From Styela clava (taxonomy: Eukaryota > Chordata > Ascidiacea > Stolidobranchia > Styelidae), in the NCBI RefSeq assembly GCF_964204865.1, contig NC_135255.1, positions 6,229,135-6,293,134 on the forward strand: 64,000 nucleotides of DNA. The letters are read 5' to 3'. The notes beneath the pieces are model-generated. The model was not told the DNA's origin. It saw nothing but the letters and a program-made list of their open reading frames with translations, and ran no database searches. Shown here piece after piece: positions 12,019 to 27,000 of this stretch. Numbering within the stretch: the first letter of the stretch is position 1; every line of letters begins with the position of its first letter. A program made the translations under genes and the position numbers.

Positions 12019-15000
12019 TTAACGTCTAGTATAACTCTTCCTTCCTTTTTGAAAGTTTTTCTTTTGAGAAAATCTTTTATTCTTCCTTGAATCGAACTTA
12101 TTTCCTTTATTATTTCGATTGGAAAAACCACCGCCTTTCTTTTGAGCACGTTTTCTTGCAACAATCTCCTTCATTTCCTTCTTCCTTTCCCAATTCAATT
12201 GTTTCACGCTTGAGCGATCTGAATTTCGAATTGCACCACTACCAGATGAATTAAACCTGAAATATCAGTAAGAAAATACACATTAGATAGTAGAAATATT
12301 CCAAACTGGAAAAGTAAAGCCATCACAAGTGTGCTTTATTCAGGACCAGATGACATAATATAACAGCCTGTGACACACAAACTGGAGAAAGCAAAATCAT
12401 ACAATGGCTGAAGACTAATCAAGACTAGCATGTTACACCCATCACAAATATCCAGTCAACAATTGCTGTGCATGCCAATTTTGCATCAGGGATTGGTTAT
12501 ATCTAGAGAACAGGCTCTATCTAAGATCCATAGTTAACCAAGGATAATTCAATTATCAAGAAAGAGACTAGGCAAAATGTGGTAAAAAGTATAAAAATTG
12601 AACGATTCAAACAAGGAAGTAAATGATTAAAACAGATACAAAACACAACAAAGTAGTGAAATAAAAATAAAATCAGAGAACTTTAATCACAGAAAGAAAT
12701 ACTAAAAGAAAAATACTTAAGGTCCAACTAGTAATGTTTATTTACAAATTAGTTTAAACTAGAAACGGAAATACTGGTGTATAAAATATGTCATACTTGT
12801 TCTGAGTGTTTTCCTCCAACATCATATCAAAAGCTTCAACGTCGGCTGCAGATGATGATTTCTTTCTATTCTTTTTATTAATCTTTTGTTTTGGAGCAGA
12901 ATCATCTGAATATATACAAAAACAATGCTAATTAATCATGTTAGATTTGATAAGGTTACAATTGAAACGACGCCTTACCAAATCGGAAACATATTAACAG
13001 CTAAAAGCAAAAAAAACTGACAAACCGATGACAAGCGAACATTGGTGGGTAATAAGCAGCATATTTATTTTCTACTGCAATAACGATGTTGTCGAACTAC
13101 TGCCAGTAGTGTACCCGAGATCTTATAGAATGGAGAGGGGCATTTTAGACTTAAAATATGATATAGTTATATTTGATACCCAACTTAGAAGTCTGGACTT
13201 TAATATTATTGCACAATACCAAAAATGTACATCAAATGTCACAGTGACTGATTTTAGTCAGGAAATGGAGACATGCACCAATGCACCTCTCAGTACATCA
13301 TTGACAACCATATATATACTAATCAGTAGCAGCAGGTTTCAACGACTAATATGCTAGTATACAAGTCAAATCATTCCAATAGCGGAACCAAGAAAAACCT
13401 CATAAACCTTATGCTATAGTTCAGGCTGGACTAGAGAACTAGTTAAAAGATAGTTATATAGAGAGTTATACAGATTAATCAATAAAATAACAATTTTTAT
13501 GCGTCACCTTCTTCTGGTACATTATCAGTATCATCATTGACATTACCAAAAGTCATTCCACTCTCACTAAATGGTTCTTCATCATCAAAATCCACTTCAT
13601 CATCTTCACCTGAAACAAGAAGAAGCCATTTAAATACCTGTTAGGATAATTTATCTATCCATTTATTCTTATTCCTAACTGAAAAGGGTGTGCTCAGTAT
13701 GAGAATGGATAATACTGGTCTCTCGCTAAAAATTCAGAATTCAATAAATCTCAGATGGACATTATGCAAATTCAAAATGAAACGCTGCACTCAGAATTGA
13801 CTAGCAAATATTTGCATAAGTCTAGTTGCAAGAGCAATGTAGGTTTATGTAGGGAAAACAAGCATCACATTTATGCCTCATTTATTTATACTGGATGGAA
13901 GAAAGTGTAGTATAAAGTGAAAAGAACATTATCACTGATATACCAAGATACATATAAGTTTTTCTTTTCAACAATCAGATGTCAGTCGACTGTGACTGGG
14001 TTGAAGGACTTAAAAATGCAGATTAACGCTGTCAAAGTAATAGGTAAATAATCACTGTAATTCTGCATAATAAGCTGTATAGCAATAGTCAATCAACAAT
14101 TTTCATCAGTTTATACAGGGTGACTCTAAAAAAGAACAGGTCATTTGGAAGTTGGAACTTATTCTATAAAAATATAACATTTCTGCAGAGCATCCTATTA
14201 AACTGAAACTTTTGGGTACAATCACACAAAAACAAAAAAGTCTGAACGTAAACAAAATTAAACGAAATATCCTTCTTTCCGTAGAAGTAAGGAATTTGTG
14301 GATTTTGTTTTCTTTTGAGTCACCCTGTAATAGATAGAACCAAGATAAGAAAACTTTCAAACAACTTGGCAATTACCCATATCCTCGAAATCTCCATCTT
14401 CATCTTCATCACTGTTCTCGTCCATGTCCATTTTTTGCTTTTTATTTTTTGGGCCCATACTGGCAGCATCAGCGAAATTATATTGACTTTCGAGCTCTGC
14501 TTTTCCTTCGGTTGAGGAAAGAAATTTGTCAAATTCATCATCTGACACTTCTTCTATATCACTTCCTTCTTCATTAGCGATGGATTTCTTGTTTTGGTTT
14601 TTGTCTGAGTGTGTTGAAATAGCAGCACGAGCAGCAAAATATCTAAAATCAGAATATGTTTTCATGAAGATTCAAGTACAGAACAAATATGCGATATTTC
14701 GATTCCATTAATGAATAAATAGCGATAAAAATGTACATTCAAAGATTAATGCTTTTGAGAATATTTTCTGTACTAAAATGATTTCCTTGAAAAGAATTCG
14801 TTCTTGCTGAATAATAAAGCCGGGGGGATGTCTAAAATAAATCAAATTTTCGAACCGAGTAGAATATTTCATTGTCATACATACTTGAAACAAATTTTAA
14901 ACAGTATTGAGTTCATAAAAATGAAAATCAGACGACTAAATCGCTCTATTAAAATGATTAGCATTATTATATACATACAAATTCCAGCATTAATAGGAAT

Positions 15001-18000
15001 AAATCTATCTGAAATTGTCAATATTTCTCATACAGCACGATTACCTTTGTAAGAAAATTTCTTCTGGATTGTATGATTTCTTGGCTAAAAATTCTGGCGT
15101 ATTGGCGGCTACTGCTTGAGTCTCAGCCATGGTTCGCTTCCTTTTTCTAAACAGAGATTCCCCAGCATTTGCACCAATCTCTTTATCTTGTCTTGCTTTT
15201 GGATTCCGGTATACAAATTTATCAAGAAATCTGAATCCAAGAAAATACACTTTACCAGGTAATTACCAGGAGCACCGAGAAAAGAGAATCCAAAATATAA
15301 CATACTGCTTCTTATTTAGTATATTTTGAAAAATTAAGCCTAGTAAAATAGGTTATCATTGACAAAATATATCAACATGAAAGTGGTACTGTAACTGCAA
15401 CCTGAAGTCATTTGTTATGAACTAGCCCGAAAAAGGGTCAACTAACATTGACACAATTTTATTATAACTGACAAAATCAGAAAAACATAAAAGTAATGAA
15501 ACCAGGGAAGTATAAAAGTAATAGACTCCTGGAAGACACTTAAATCATCAACTACTGGGAATCTCAAAACAATAGCTGTAGCAGCCGAACACAAAAAAAA
15601 TTTGCGACTAGAACAAAACTTAAGCAAAATGATCTATAGGTGAACTTTATGGCCAAAAAGCCTTCTCAAAACCACTATTTGGGAACGCAAATTGTATATA
15701 TCGGATATAGAAATTGAACGAATGAGCAAAAATTAATCACTGATAATAAAATACTCATTACATTAATTCATATTTTAGATAATTATAAGACAAACTACCC
15801 AAAAAACTAAAAATGCTTTATAAAGCATTTGAATCGAGACTACATCTGCAATTTCGCTGTCAATTCGACTTACCGCATCAAAGTGAAGTCTTGCAATGGA
15901 TCGCCAGAATATTTATCAGGTTCATTATTTCTTCCAATGTCAGTAATTTCTGAGGCAAATTTGACAATGGTTGGATGAAAATGAGATCTGATTTGATGGA
16001 GTTCCCAAAGAGAAGTCTTTTCTGCATTTGCAAATGTCGGGTTGCGATGAGTGGGATCGTACGTAGTTGATTGGTGATGAACATTCTTCTTGTGCAAATG
16101 CGTCCATGAATTACCTGCAAAAACATTAATATTCTAATTCAATAATAAAAATTTTGTCTGTCAAACACGATTTTACCACGTTTTTAAACCGCATGTCACT
16201 TCCATACATTAGATAAGAAACAAAAAAGGTTTAAGAGTATATAACACTTTTCACTAATACGCAATGCTAATTGAATAACTGAGTTGCAAGTTTTGATTTA
16301 AAGCAGGAGTCGGCAAATTCAGGCCTGCGGGTCGGATCCGGCCCACTTGTGTCTGCGGAAATTACAAATATAGTTTTTATGGATATAAATTTTCCTATTG
16401 AGCTTTGAGCCTTCAGCCCAGTAAACAAGTCTATTATATACAACTGGCCCACTCTAAAAAGTAATTGCCAATTTGTGATTTAAAGTGAAGTATTTTCTTT
16501 TTTTTTTCTCAAGTTTGGTAATAAATTATTTAGTTATAAATAGTCTCAGCAATAGAAGTAACAGTGACTCGCTGTGAATATCTTATAAGTAAAGTCATTA
16601 TAAACAGTGACATGTGAACAGCTACATCGATGTTAGCAAATTGCCATCAAATGACAGTCAACCAGAAACGAAAGCAATTCAAGACAGCATAAAGGAAAAC
16701 AATTCCATGCAGTCGAAGTTTTGAAAAACAAATCCAATTAAAAATAGGGCGAGTCTGTTCAAATTTGCTATGATTTGGTAGAGTTCTTCAACTCATATAT
16801 ATACAATTAATTCTTTAGTTATACTAATTCTTTCAAAAAACTATATTCTAATTATCAGTTTATCACATAAAAACAAACCTTCTGTTTTTTGCTTGTCACT
16901 AGCATTTTCAATATTGGAACTTTCATTGATTTGAGTACCATCATGTTTGTCAGCATCAGAAAAATGTTCTTCATCACTGTCTTCATCAATTTTTCCTTTT
17001 TTACTACCTACAAATGAAAAAAAAGTTGGAATAATAAATAAAAGAATAATAATAGAAAAACAAAAATAACTATTTTTTTTTATTGAACCTGCACAAGGTA
17101 CTGGTAAAATCGACTCAATTACAAATGAACCACAAAAAATGGTTCCATCAAGTCCATGCATCTGAAACAAGTAACCGGCTAACTAATCCCATACCGGATA
17201 TGTACTGGTAACCGTACGAGAAATTGTGGTTCGGCATAATATGGTTGGTTAAGCAGTCTTATCGACTTTCCTTTCCACTAGGTTAAATATGTAAATCCCA
17301 TCTTTCCTCAGTTTAAATTGTTACCTGCAGTAGAGACAGATTTGAAGCGATTCCCACTCAAAAAACATCTTATACTTGGTCTTGATTTCGATAACTCCGC
17401 TATCAAAACAAGCACTGCACTTGTATATGCTGCATGTTGTAATGTACAAGTTTGTAAAAGGCGTTTCAAGAATGCTTGTACTCTGGCATCTGATGGGTCC
17501 GCTTTCATTGATCTGAAAAAAAATTAAAATGTCATCTAGATATAAACAGCATTAAAAAGAACTTGTACACATTGTTTATGACCACACACTATTCAGTGTA
17601 TATACGGTCTTTTGCATTGTGCAATATACAGTTTTGCAATTTAACTAACTGGCGACCATAGAACCCTAGAAAGTTTGAGATATTTCATTATGTATGATCC
17701 TTGTTTGTCCCACTATTAATAGTATTAACAGCAAATTATTAAAACACTATTTGCGACACAACAGTTATTCGACCGATAAATCAGCTTATTCATAAAGGCG
17801 AATCACAGCTTCACAAAATGTAATAGACCAGGCCAGGCGCGTAGCCAGGATTTTCAAAAGGAGGGGGGTTTCATAATCATAAATTCCCATTGCGGTCTGT
17901 AACAGTCTTCGCATTATGCGCTCGTTATTAAAGGGACGTCTTTTCAGCGTATAATGATTATTCTTGTCGCGTGAAATATTCAATCTCTGACAACTACAAA

Positions 18001-21000
18001 ATTCTAAAATGTCTTTATATATTAGTTTAATTGTGTCCAACCTAACTCGCGGTTGCTTCTTCTTACGTCAAAACTAAAACATTAGTTCTCTGAAATGCCA
18101 CGGCGATCGGTGGACATAAAAATATGAGATAAACGGTGTATTTAATTTTAATACGTATTTTTGGAATCTTGCCAACTCGTTATCGCCGTTAGAAAAATCT
18201 CAATAACTGATATAAAATCCCGAAAAGTACAATTTTATTTCGTTCAATGAAAATGCATATGAAGTATATCGTTAAATCAAAAATACATATTCATCGCCGC
18301 GATTACACCACTTGCTAAAAGAGCCGAAAACGAAAAATGATTTTTCTGTTGTGCAAAGTAATCAATTCGTGACCGATAAGGGCATATTTAAAATGTCTTG
18401 CTTTATTAATTTAATTGTCTTCAATTTAACCAGCGTTTGCGTCGACAAAACAAAACAATTTTTTACAATTCACAATTTTAAAATACCTCGGCCATTTGCC
18501 GACATAAAAATTTGTGGTAACTGCCCGTCGCCTATCATATATTGTTTTGATCCGTATTTTTTCTATTTTGCAAATTCGACAAATTTGAGATGTGCTTGTA
18601 ACATTGACTCCGTTCAATCGCAATGCTGACACTCCGATTATTTTTAAAGATAAAACCTCCTGAAAAATCCGTAAATCTGCTGTAAATTCTCACGGAGTAA
18701 AATTTATTTCAGTACAATAAAAATTGATGGATATACTTCGGATTAATTATCTTATATATCATCACAAACCGGGAAAAAATCGCATTTCCAACCTTGTTTA
18801 ATGATAACACGAAAATTTTCTATGACAATTTTAAAGTAATGGATAAAAGGCAAATCCCACCCACAATTAACCGTGTTTCGATTTTAGTGACGGTATGTTC
18901 CTAAACGACGACCAAATATAATGTGTGCCGTAGGCACACGAAATTTTGCAATTTTGCGACTAGAAAAGCGTTTTTAGACTGTCGCGGGACTCAACAAAAC
19001 TTATATTGTTTACGGTTTTATTTTCAGTATTTTATAATGCCGCTTTTTAATCAAATTTAGATCGCGGTTTTACTCCTTCTTTTGTCTTTAGAACCTCGCC
19101 ACCGATGAACGTATAATAACTCACGAATTCACAATTCCGTGCAAAGTACAAAAAATAAAATAATTATCATGGTTATCGTGGCACAAATTTATGATTTAGA
19201 AAGAATAAAAACTGACGTAAGGGCGTTCACGGCCTAAATAACACGCTGATGAAAACATGGGCGATTTTAGCAGGAGGCAATTGCACGCTTTTTCAGTTTT
19301 CACATTTCCGTGCGGTTACAAAAATAAAATAATTATCATTGTTCCCGCGGCACAAATTTGTGCTTTAAAGAGCGTTCACGGCATAAATAACATGCCGCGT
19401 TGATGAAAATGAACGGCGATTTTAGCAGAAGGCAATTGCACATGTTATCGGCAACTTTTTCACTTTTCGGAAAATTCAAAAGGGGGGGGTTTCGACCCCG
19501 AAACCCCCCCTGGCTGCGCCACTGAACCAGGCTAAAACTAGTAGACTGTACTTTTCATTTAAATTTCGAAACAACCTTGTGAATTCGAAACGTCAAACAG
19601 TTTTGTTTTCAGTAGCCAAATTGCCAAGAAAAAGCATAAAAAATCTTGCAATTCTTTCCTCATAAACTTCAGAAGATCAGAGCAACATCGAATGCTGCGA
19701 TATTTGTAATAAAAATCCTAGCATTGCCGAAACAAATTCTGATTTAAAACTGAGATATACATTATGTATTTATATTAAAATGGGTAAACCTGTAGTATGT
19801 GCACCAGGTAAGGGTTAGACCATAATTCTATCCTGATTTTCCTTATTTTAGTTCCATTACGAGTTCAGGGACTGTTTGTGTTAGCCAAGTGTATATACCC
19901 CCTACCCATAGGCTTCCGTCCCTTTACGCAACTTGACGTAAAGTAGGCGAACAAAATTAGTTACCGGTACCTCCAGATTGGTACACATACTTCTGAAGCC
20001 CCTTAAAATGTACCAACCTATAAAGAAGATTCAAATACATAGGATGCCTGTTTGTACATATTGGTAATTCAACATGATATAATGAACTGTACAATGCATT
20101 ATAGTATCGGTCAGACAACTCATCTCTGGAAGACAAAACCTAGAAATAAAAAGATGAAGACTGTAAGAAATCGACCAAGTAAAACTTAGTGAGCAAATTT
20201 GTTTCAAACAATTTATAAACACTTGAATAAATATGATCAATCTAATAACTAGCTGCTATAAAAATAAAAATGGCCTCTAGCCTTTTTTTATGTTTATTCA
20301 AGAGAAGAAAGTCGATAAGGCAGCTTGGATATATGGCGAACACAGACATTTATGTCAGTGAGGTTGGTAAAGTGGGCAATACCGTTTCATAGAGGGTGAA
20401 AGAGATACAATAGGGAGTGATAGCGCATTCTCAAAAAGTTCGAATCATCGTTAAACGTGTTTTGCATATGGATTGCAGCTGACCAAAATGTCCACAAATG
20501 CTCGTTAAGAGCACATCCATATGAAACATACCATAATCAGTTTATTTAATTGATTTGTAAAAATTTGTTTGGAGCTTTACGTTCTTTGTATTGTCAATGG
20601 TGCAATTAGATAGTGCTGTAATAGGAGGGCATTGATACATCAAAGTTTGAAAACCACCGATTTCTGTATTAGCTAACCAATCAATCATTCAAAACCAAAA
20701 TGGGGGAGAAGGCCGTTCGTTACTGGCCAGTGATTACATGAACCACCCTATGACTAGTCTACTAATAATTTTCAAATGAATTCGTAATGTGTAATCAATT
20801 ATTTGATACAAACATTCTCCTAATATTTAGCAGGATTTGCCAACCAAGCCAATAATATTATCAATCACGGTAATATTTACGAAACAAATCTATATACACT
20901 CATACTGCATGTTCAACAGAAATAATAAAAAAGGCTAAAATATTTATAGAGACTTCAGAAATTTGATGCAACACAATCCAATAACCTAACTAACTGCTTC

Positions 21001-24000
21001 AGCTTTTTATATACAAAGCAACAACTGATTTTCCTACCTGAAGCAACAGCATAAGAGCTTGCACCGTAGTTCCAAAACTTGAAACATGAACCGTTCGAAA
21101 TAAAACATTCAATTCTTCGATGATTTTAACATCTTCCGTGTTAGCATATGGATAAGCTCTATTGACACCTAAAATTTAATTCAAATTAATATACAAAAAA
21201 AACAGGGTTATCAAAGAGAAATTGGTGGGCTTTTGTGCTACTAGATTGTTGATAGATTTTGAATCGCTCAGGGACTTCTGAAAATGGGTAACGGAGCAGC
21301 AGCCACAAATGTCCAGAGTCTTTGAAAGGGGACCGCGAATCAGGAAAGTTTTTGTAACTGAACTAAAACTAACTAAATCATTACACTATATCAGGGGTGG
21401 CCAACACGTTGATTGCGATCGACCAGTCGATCCCAACGTCTTGAGTAGGCGATCGCGTCATCACGTCTGAGAATTCGGTAATATATTTCAAAATATTGCC
21501 TTAAACAAGTTTCATGCAGCGCATGTTGTGTGCTTTCAAAACAGAAATTATACGTTAAGTATAATTAAATATTATAAGTATTTATGCCTGGGTAAGACCG
21601 ATAGAGCATATTATTACGTGACAAAGGCAAGTTTCACTGCTGCCAATTTGAAGTGATAAACTTGCCGAATATCGTGTGCCTTGACTGATGAATGATCGTA
21701 CAATAACTTCTGCAGTATGCTGAAGTATTTGGTTCACTCGCAGTGGCATCTGAATACCTAATTCTTTCTAATTCCAAGCGAGCAGGGGATCAGATGATTT
21801 GAACAAATCTTAAATAAATGATGAAGCATTTACTCCGCATACAATTATATATTCAAATTAACTAGGACGTAAAAAACACGAATTTTTATGGCCGAGCTTA
21901 TTGGAAGCGGCGGAATTTGGAATTTTTTTTATGCGCATGTGCAGTTATCTGTTTTTTTGTATGACCTCATTTCCAATCAGTCGATCTCGGGCTATTTTGA
22001 CGATTTTAGTCGATCGCGGTCGCAAGTAGGTTGGTCACCCCTGCTATATATCATAAGTATCCAATGTCCTACACAATTAAGTTTAGGAATTCAATACAAA
22101 CAGCTGACTACAATATAAGACAATATTTAAGGAAACTGAAAAGAGATCTAATGTTGAGTCAAATATGACTCCGGTCATTCAGCATGTTTAAAAGTAAATT
22201 TTGGTCTACAGTCAATATCATTGGAATAAAACTATACCAAGTATTCTAAGTATAGAAAATACATTGAATTACATTGTTTGGTATACAAATAGTTATAGTT
22301 AGTTACTATAAGAAATACAGGTTCATTAACGCAAATGTTAAGATATTCAATAAAAATTATGAAAATTACTCACCCATGATAGATTTGAAAATTCTATCTT
22401 TATCTGAGACTACTTTTGAAGCACAGATACACAAATAATTTAAAATTAATATGGAATGTGATAAAGATAAACTAGTTACCAGTTAGCAATGCGCTCAGAA
22501 GTTTGTTATCCACTTGCTTCTTTTGTACAGCTGCTTTGAAAAATCCAAGATAAATTTGTATAAGATTGCTTGCAACGTCTTTCCTGAAATGATTTCAATT
22601 TGTTTAAAAAAGAAGCAACTTCTATCTATGTTATTTATTCAAAAGAAGCTATTGAATAACAACGAAGAATTAATTTTTCACAAAGGAAACATTGTTTCGA
22701 GGGCCTCCAAATGTGACTTCTGCTATCTGCTACAAAAAGCATCACAAAGAAATATTTGGTGATAGCGTTGACGAGCATACACTATAAAAAACCTCCAAAA
22801 AATTCTCTTTATACCTGTCATGACTTAAAATCTGGGAGCTGAGAAAACATATGCAATAGTATTGGCATTTTGGTTGAATGTTTGGTCGAAGTAAAAGATC
22901 CCGAACAGAATTGACAACAATTCCTTGCATGACTGGATGTTCTTGTATAAGACAATGAAGCATGTGAAGTCCTTTCGATGCTATTTTGTGACTGAAAAAT
23001 ATATTGTTCGCATTCAAATATAAGCATAAAAGATAAATGAATCACCGGGCAAAATAACTTCATTTCAGGGATTGATTGTTTAGGTAGCATATATCCTTGC
23101 ATATAATCCGAGTTTAAAACTAAAAAAAACGTGGCTTATGCGTGCATAACTCCGATCGCACTCAAACGAAATGACATTATGCTAACTTAATTCCAACAGT
23201 TACAACTCAAACCATGCCAAGTTCTCACAATAAGATTCGTAGGGTCGGCTTATATGCAAATTTTCATAAATCCCCCGTACCCCTCACCCTGGGCGGAATT
23301 AGTTGGGTTGGGTTAGTGCTGACTCAAAAAATTCCCAGTCCATTGGGTGTCGCTGCTCGATAACCACTTTGGTTCCTCGTGACTTCCCTTCCCCAGTAAA
23401 ACTGTGCAAATTATTTTTTTGTCATAATTTATTATGATTGTGATATTTTTTACTGGTTGGAAAGAATAAACTTGACTTGACTTCCAAAAAAGTACATCCC
23501 CTAGTATTACTGCTGCTTATACAGAGTAATAATAAGTAGTTACTTGTTCGAAGTCTTGTTCAGAGCGAGATTGTAAAATCATGTATTGAAAATAAGAAGG
23601 GATTTTACAGGCACATTGTTCAACAAGTGAAATCCCTTTTTTCCAAAATTATTTCAGTCTATTATTCTCTTTTTTTACTAATTTCACAAAACAACTAGTC
23701 AAACTTACTTTGGATCTCCTAATTTGTTGACCAACATTGTTAATAATTCTCTTTCTTGCTCTGGTTTTGCTGTCAGTAACTCTAAGGTGATTTTCATTCC
23801 TGTATGCAAAAAAAGGTTGATGCAAGTACATTGAATTACTGTATCATATATTTTTGAAGAGAACCAGGTTTCAAATATTCGCATTCTCAAACCAGGGTTT
23901 TAATTATATATATTATGGAAAATTGAAGAAAATCCAATCAATAATACTTTTAATGAGTAAATAACTAAAGCAACTACACATGGTCACTTGCTATCAGTCA

Positions 24001-27000
24001 ATTTCCACGTAAAAAGCATAGGCATATACGCAAAGCATATTGTTATTCATGTTGCTATTCATATATTCCATCGCCAACTTGTTACGCCTCAGCTCTTGCC
24101 CAATTTATTATTAAAATGATCCAACCCCTTAACTTGGTGCTGAACACTGCAGAACTTTAAAAGAACTATCCTTACACAAATTTCCAAACATCTGGTGGGA
24201 ATTTAGAAGTCAGCCAATAGTTTGACTTTATAATATATATCAAACTAGAAACCCCAGCTTTGCTAATGGGTTTAGGATTTCAAATTTTCTAATAGACAAA
24301 ATGATAAAAAAATCAGCAAACCTTTTATTTTAATATTATCGAGCGAATCTTGAAGGAAAAAATTTCCGAGAGAATCGACAAGTTGTTTGTACGAATTCTT
24401 CAATAAATCTTCATATGCCCAGAAAATGACTCTACGCTGAATTTCTACTCTTTTAGCGTTGAAATTGTTAGATTCGTCATTAAACACTTGTTTCAATGAT
24501 TCCACTGGTTGAGAATGAAAATGTCGAAGTCTTTTTGACTCTGGCAGAAGCTCAGAAAGAAAAATGTCACGTAACGCTTCCAATCCTGCAAAAATTTATA
24601 CAAGAGTGGTTTAGCTTACCTTTTTAGGTACGATTGCTCGAATCAATGCAACAAGCCCCCATTTACAAGTGGAAACTATATTGATAGAGAAGTTGCAAGC
24701 GGTCAATAAATAAGACAGAATTAAATTTACATGAGGAACCTCAGTTAACACAGTCTCTAGTCCAGTCACAAAGTGCTAATTGGGAATAGAAACGGATAGC
24801 CAGGCGATCATTGCAGTTGAATATACTTGGATGACAGAGGAAGCCCTAAATGAACACTGAACAGTTATTAAATTTACAAAATTGTCCGACTAGGAATGTC
24901 TTTATCATTTCCGTTTTCGTTCGTGTTGTATTCGAATTCTTTTTTCTGATTTTGGTTAATCATAATTTAGAACGTTTCTGTCGATACATTCCAGGGTTAC
25001 GCAAGTTTTCACTCAAATCCTATCTAGAGTCTATACTCTATAGGCCTATTAATACATGTATATTGTTTAAATATAATCAAATGCCTAATAAGTTTGCCAC
25101 TATTATTAAACTTGCCAAATTTTTTAAGATCATTTTGTTTTTCCAGTATTAAGTTTGTTTTAATACATATTCAAAGTTTATGCAATTCATATCATAAGAG
25201 ATAATTAAATTATTGCAGTTGTTCCACAAGCCTATGGAAAGTTGCATTAGGGTTCCATTCCACCAAAAGGGTTGAAAATCACTAATTTAGGTATTTAGTC
25301 ACAAAGATAACTGTAAGGTAGATAAAATGAGTGAATAATTAAAACGAGTTGAATAAAAATTAAAAAAAAAAAATTAAAAGCTGGAAGGAAGTTCGAATAC
25401 CTATAACAGCCTCTCTCTTTCCTTTCTTTCTTAACATTGCTAAAAATGTATCCAGGCACCAATAATTATGTACAGGAGCATTCTGCAACATCAAAGTATA
25501 TGCTGCAACTTTGTCAGATAAAGTACCTAAAACAAGAACAATTTAGATTAATTAAAAATTTAGTTAGATACAAATTCGAGAAAATATTTTAAAGGATATT
25601 AGTAATTGTACCATCATGTGATCAAGCATTCATAGTATTATGATCAGTGATTGTAGGAATAAGGAAAAGATATCATTATATCCCATGACATGCCATATAG
25701 AATTGGTTAGCGAGATACTTATTCCAGATGCATAAACCAGCAGTTACGTGAAGCACCCTACAGCGATGAGGAAGTCAGACAACCCTCTCGTAAGTTGTAC
25801 AGCCAAAGATTGGTCATTTGGCATATTATGTTGAATGTGGAGACATGTCTGTCAGCATCATGATTATGCGCAAAAATATTACGGGACATCTTGCAGACAT
25901 ACCATGGTTCACATAACCACTGATTGGTCACAGTTTCCTCTACCATAAGTAATCATTTTTCATATCTATAAATTATGCTACAAGGCAGATTGTAACATCA
26001 AAATGTTAATTATTGCCAATGAATGCTGATAATTATAATTTTGTCAGACAACTTCACTGGATATTTGCAAATATTTTACAGCCTGACTCATAAAAAACAG
26101 AACCCATAAATATCTTAAATACTTCTATGGAAATGAGGAAAATTTATTTGACATTTGAGCTTCTGTTTGTATATGATTGTACTCAAAAATTTCAGTAATC
26201 TAGGACATTTTAGACAAAAGTTCTCCCTAGAATAGGCCACAAAGAAAATGTTTTTTTTTTCAGGGTCACCCTGTATTAAGAACCTTTTTCTGTATATACA
26301 CATGAGAGTAGCAATTGGTGGAGAGGTATAGTCAAGGCAAGTTTATTTGTTGAGACCAGCAAAACACATAGGTACAACAACAGGTATGGATAGAAAAAAA
26401 CATACAATATCAAAATTTTAAACAGTATACAATAACTACCTGAAGAAATGACAGTTTTCATCCACATATCATTTCCAGATTCCTGTTTATTTTTACGATT
26501 TTTATATAACTGGGCTTCGTTGTCAAGTAAATTGGTGCCGATTGTCTTCAACTGAGAGACAATATAATCATTTGCTTCCAATGCACTGCTATTAGTATGC
26601 ACTTTTGATATATCATTGGAATACCTAAAAAGAATAAATGTTTAGGGGAATCTAGTTACACTACACACAGCTGAGATTTTGAAAAGAAAAAATCAGTAAC
26701 AAACAGATGTCCAACAATTTCAGTCTAAACAAAAACATTCATTTTAGGGAGTAAGGTTGCTGAAATTACTATAGTTTAAGAAAAATTTACTTATTGCTAT
26801 TGGTACTGAAAATAAGATGATGACAATTTTACCTCCCCCTGGATAAATATGTAAATCCTATCCTATCCTTTACATTGTATTGCTATCTATATGTGCTGAT
26901 TTTGCTTCAAAATATAGGTTGAAACATCAGTATCGGTTAATTAGGATCATATAAATTGCAATATTTTGTGTGGAATCAACGTTTTCTTTAATCACGATTT

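Noticed and set aside
18312-18629. 105-codon open frame
   Set aside because: Lies inside the hAT-like element 17834-19524 and is not a transposase; AT-rich chance frame.
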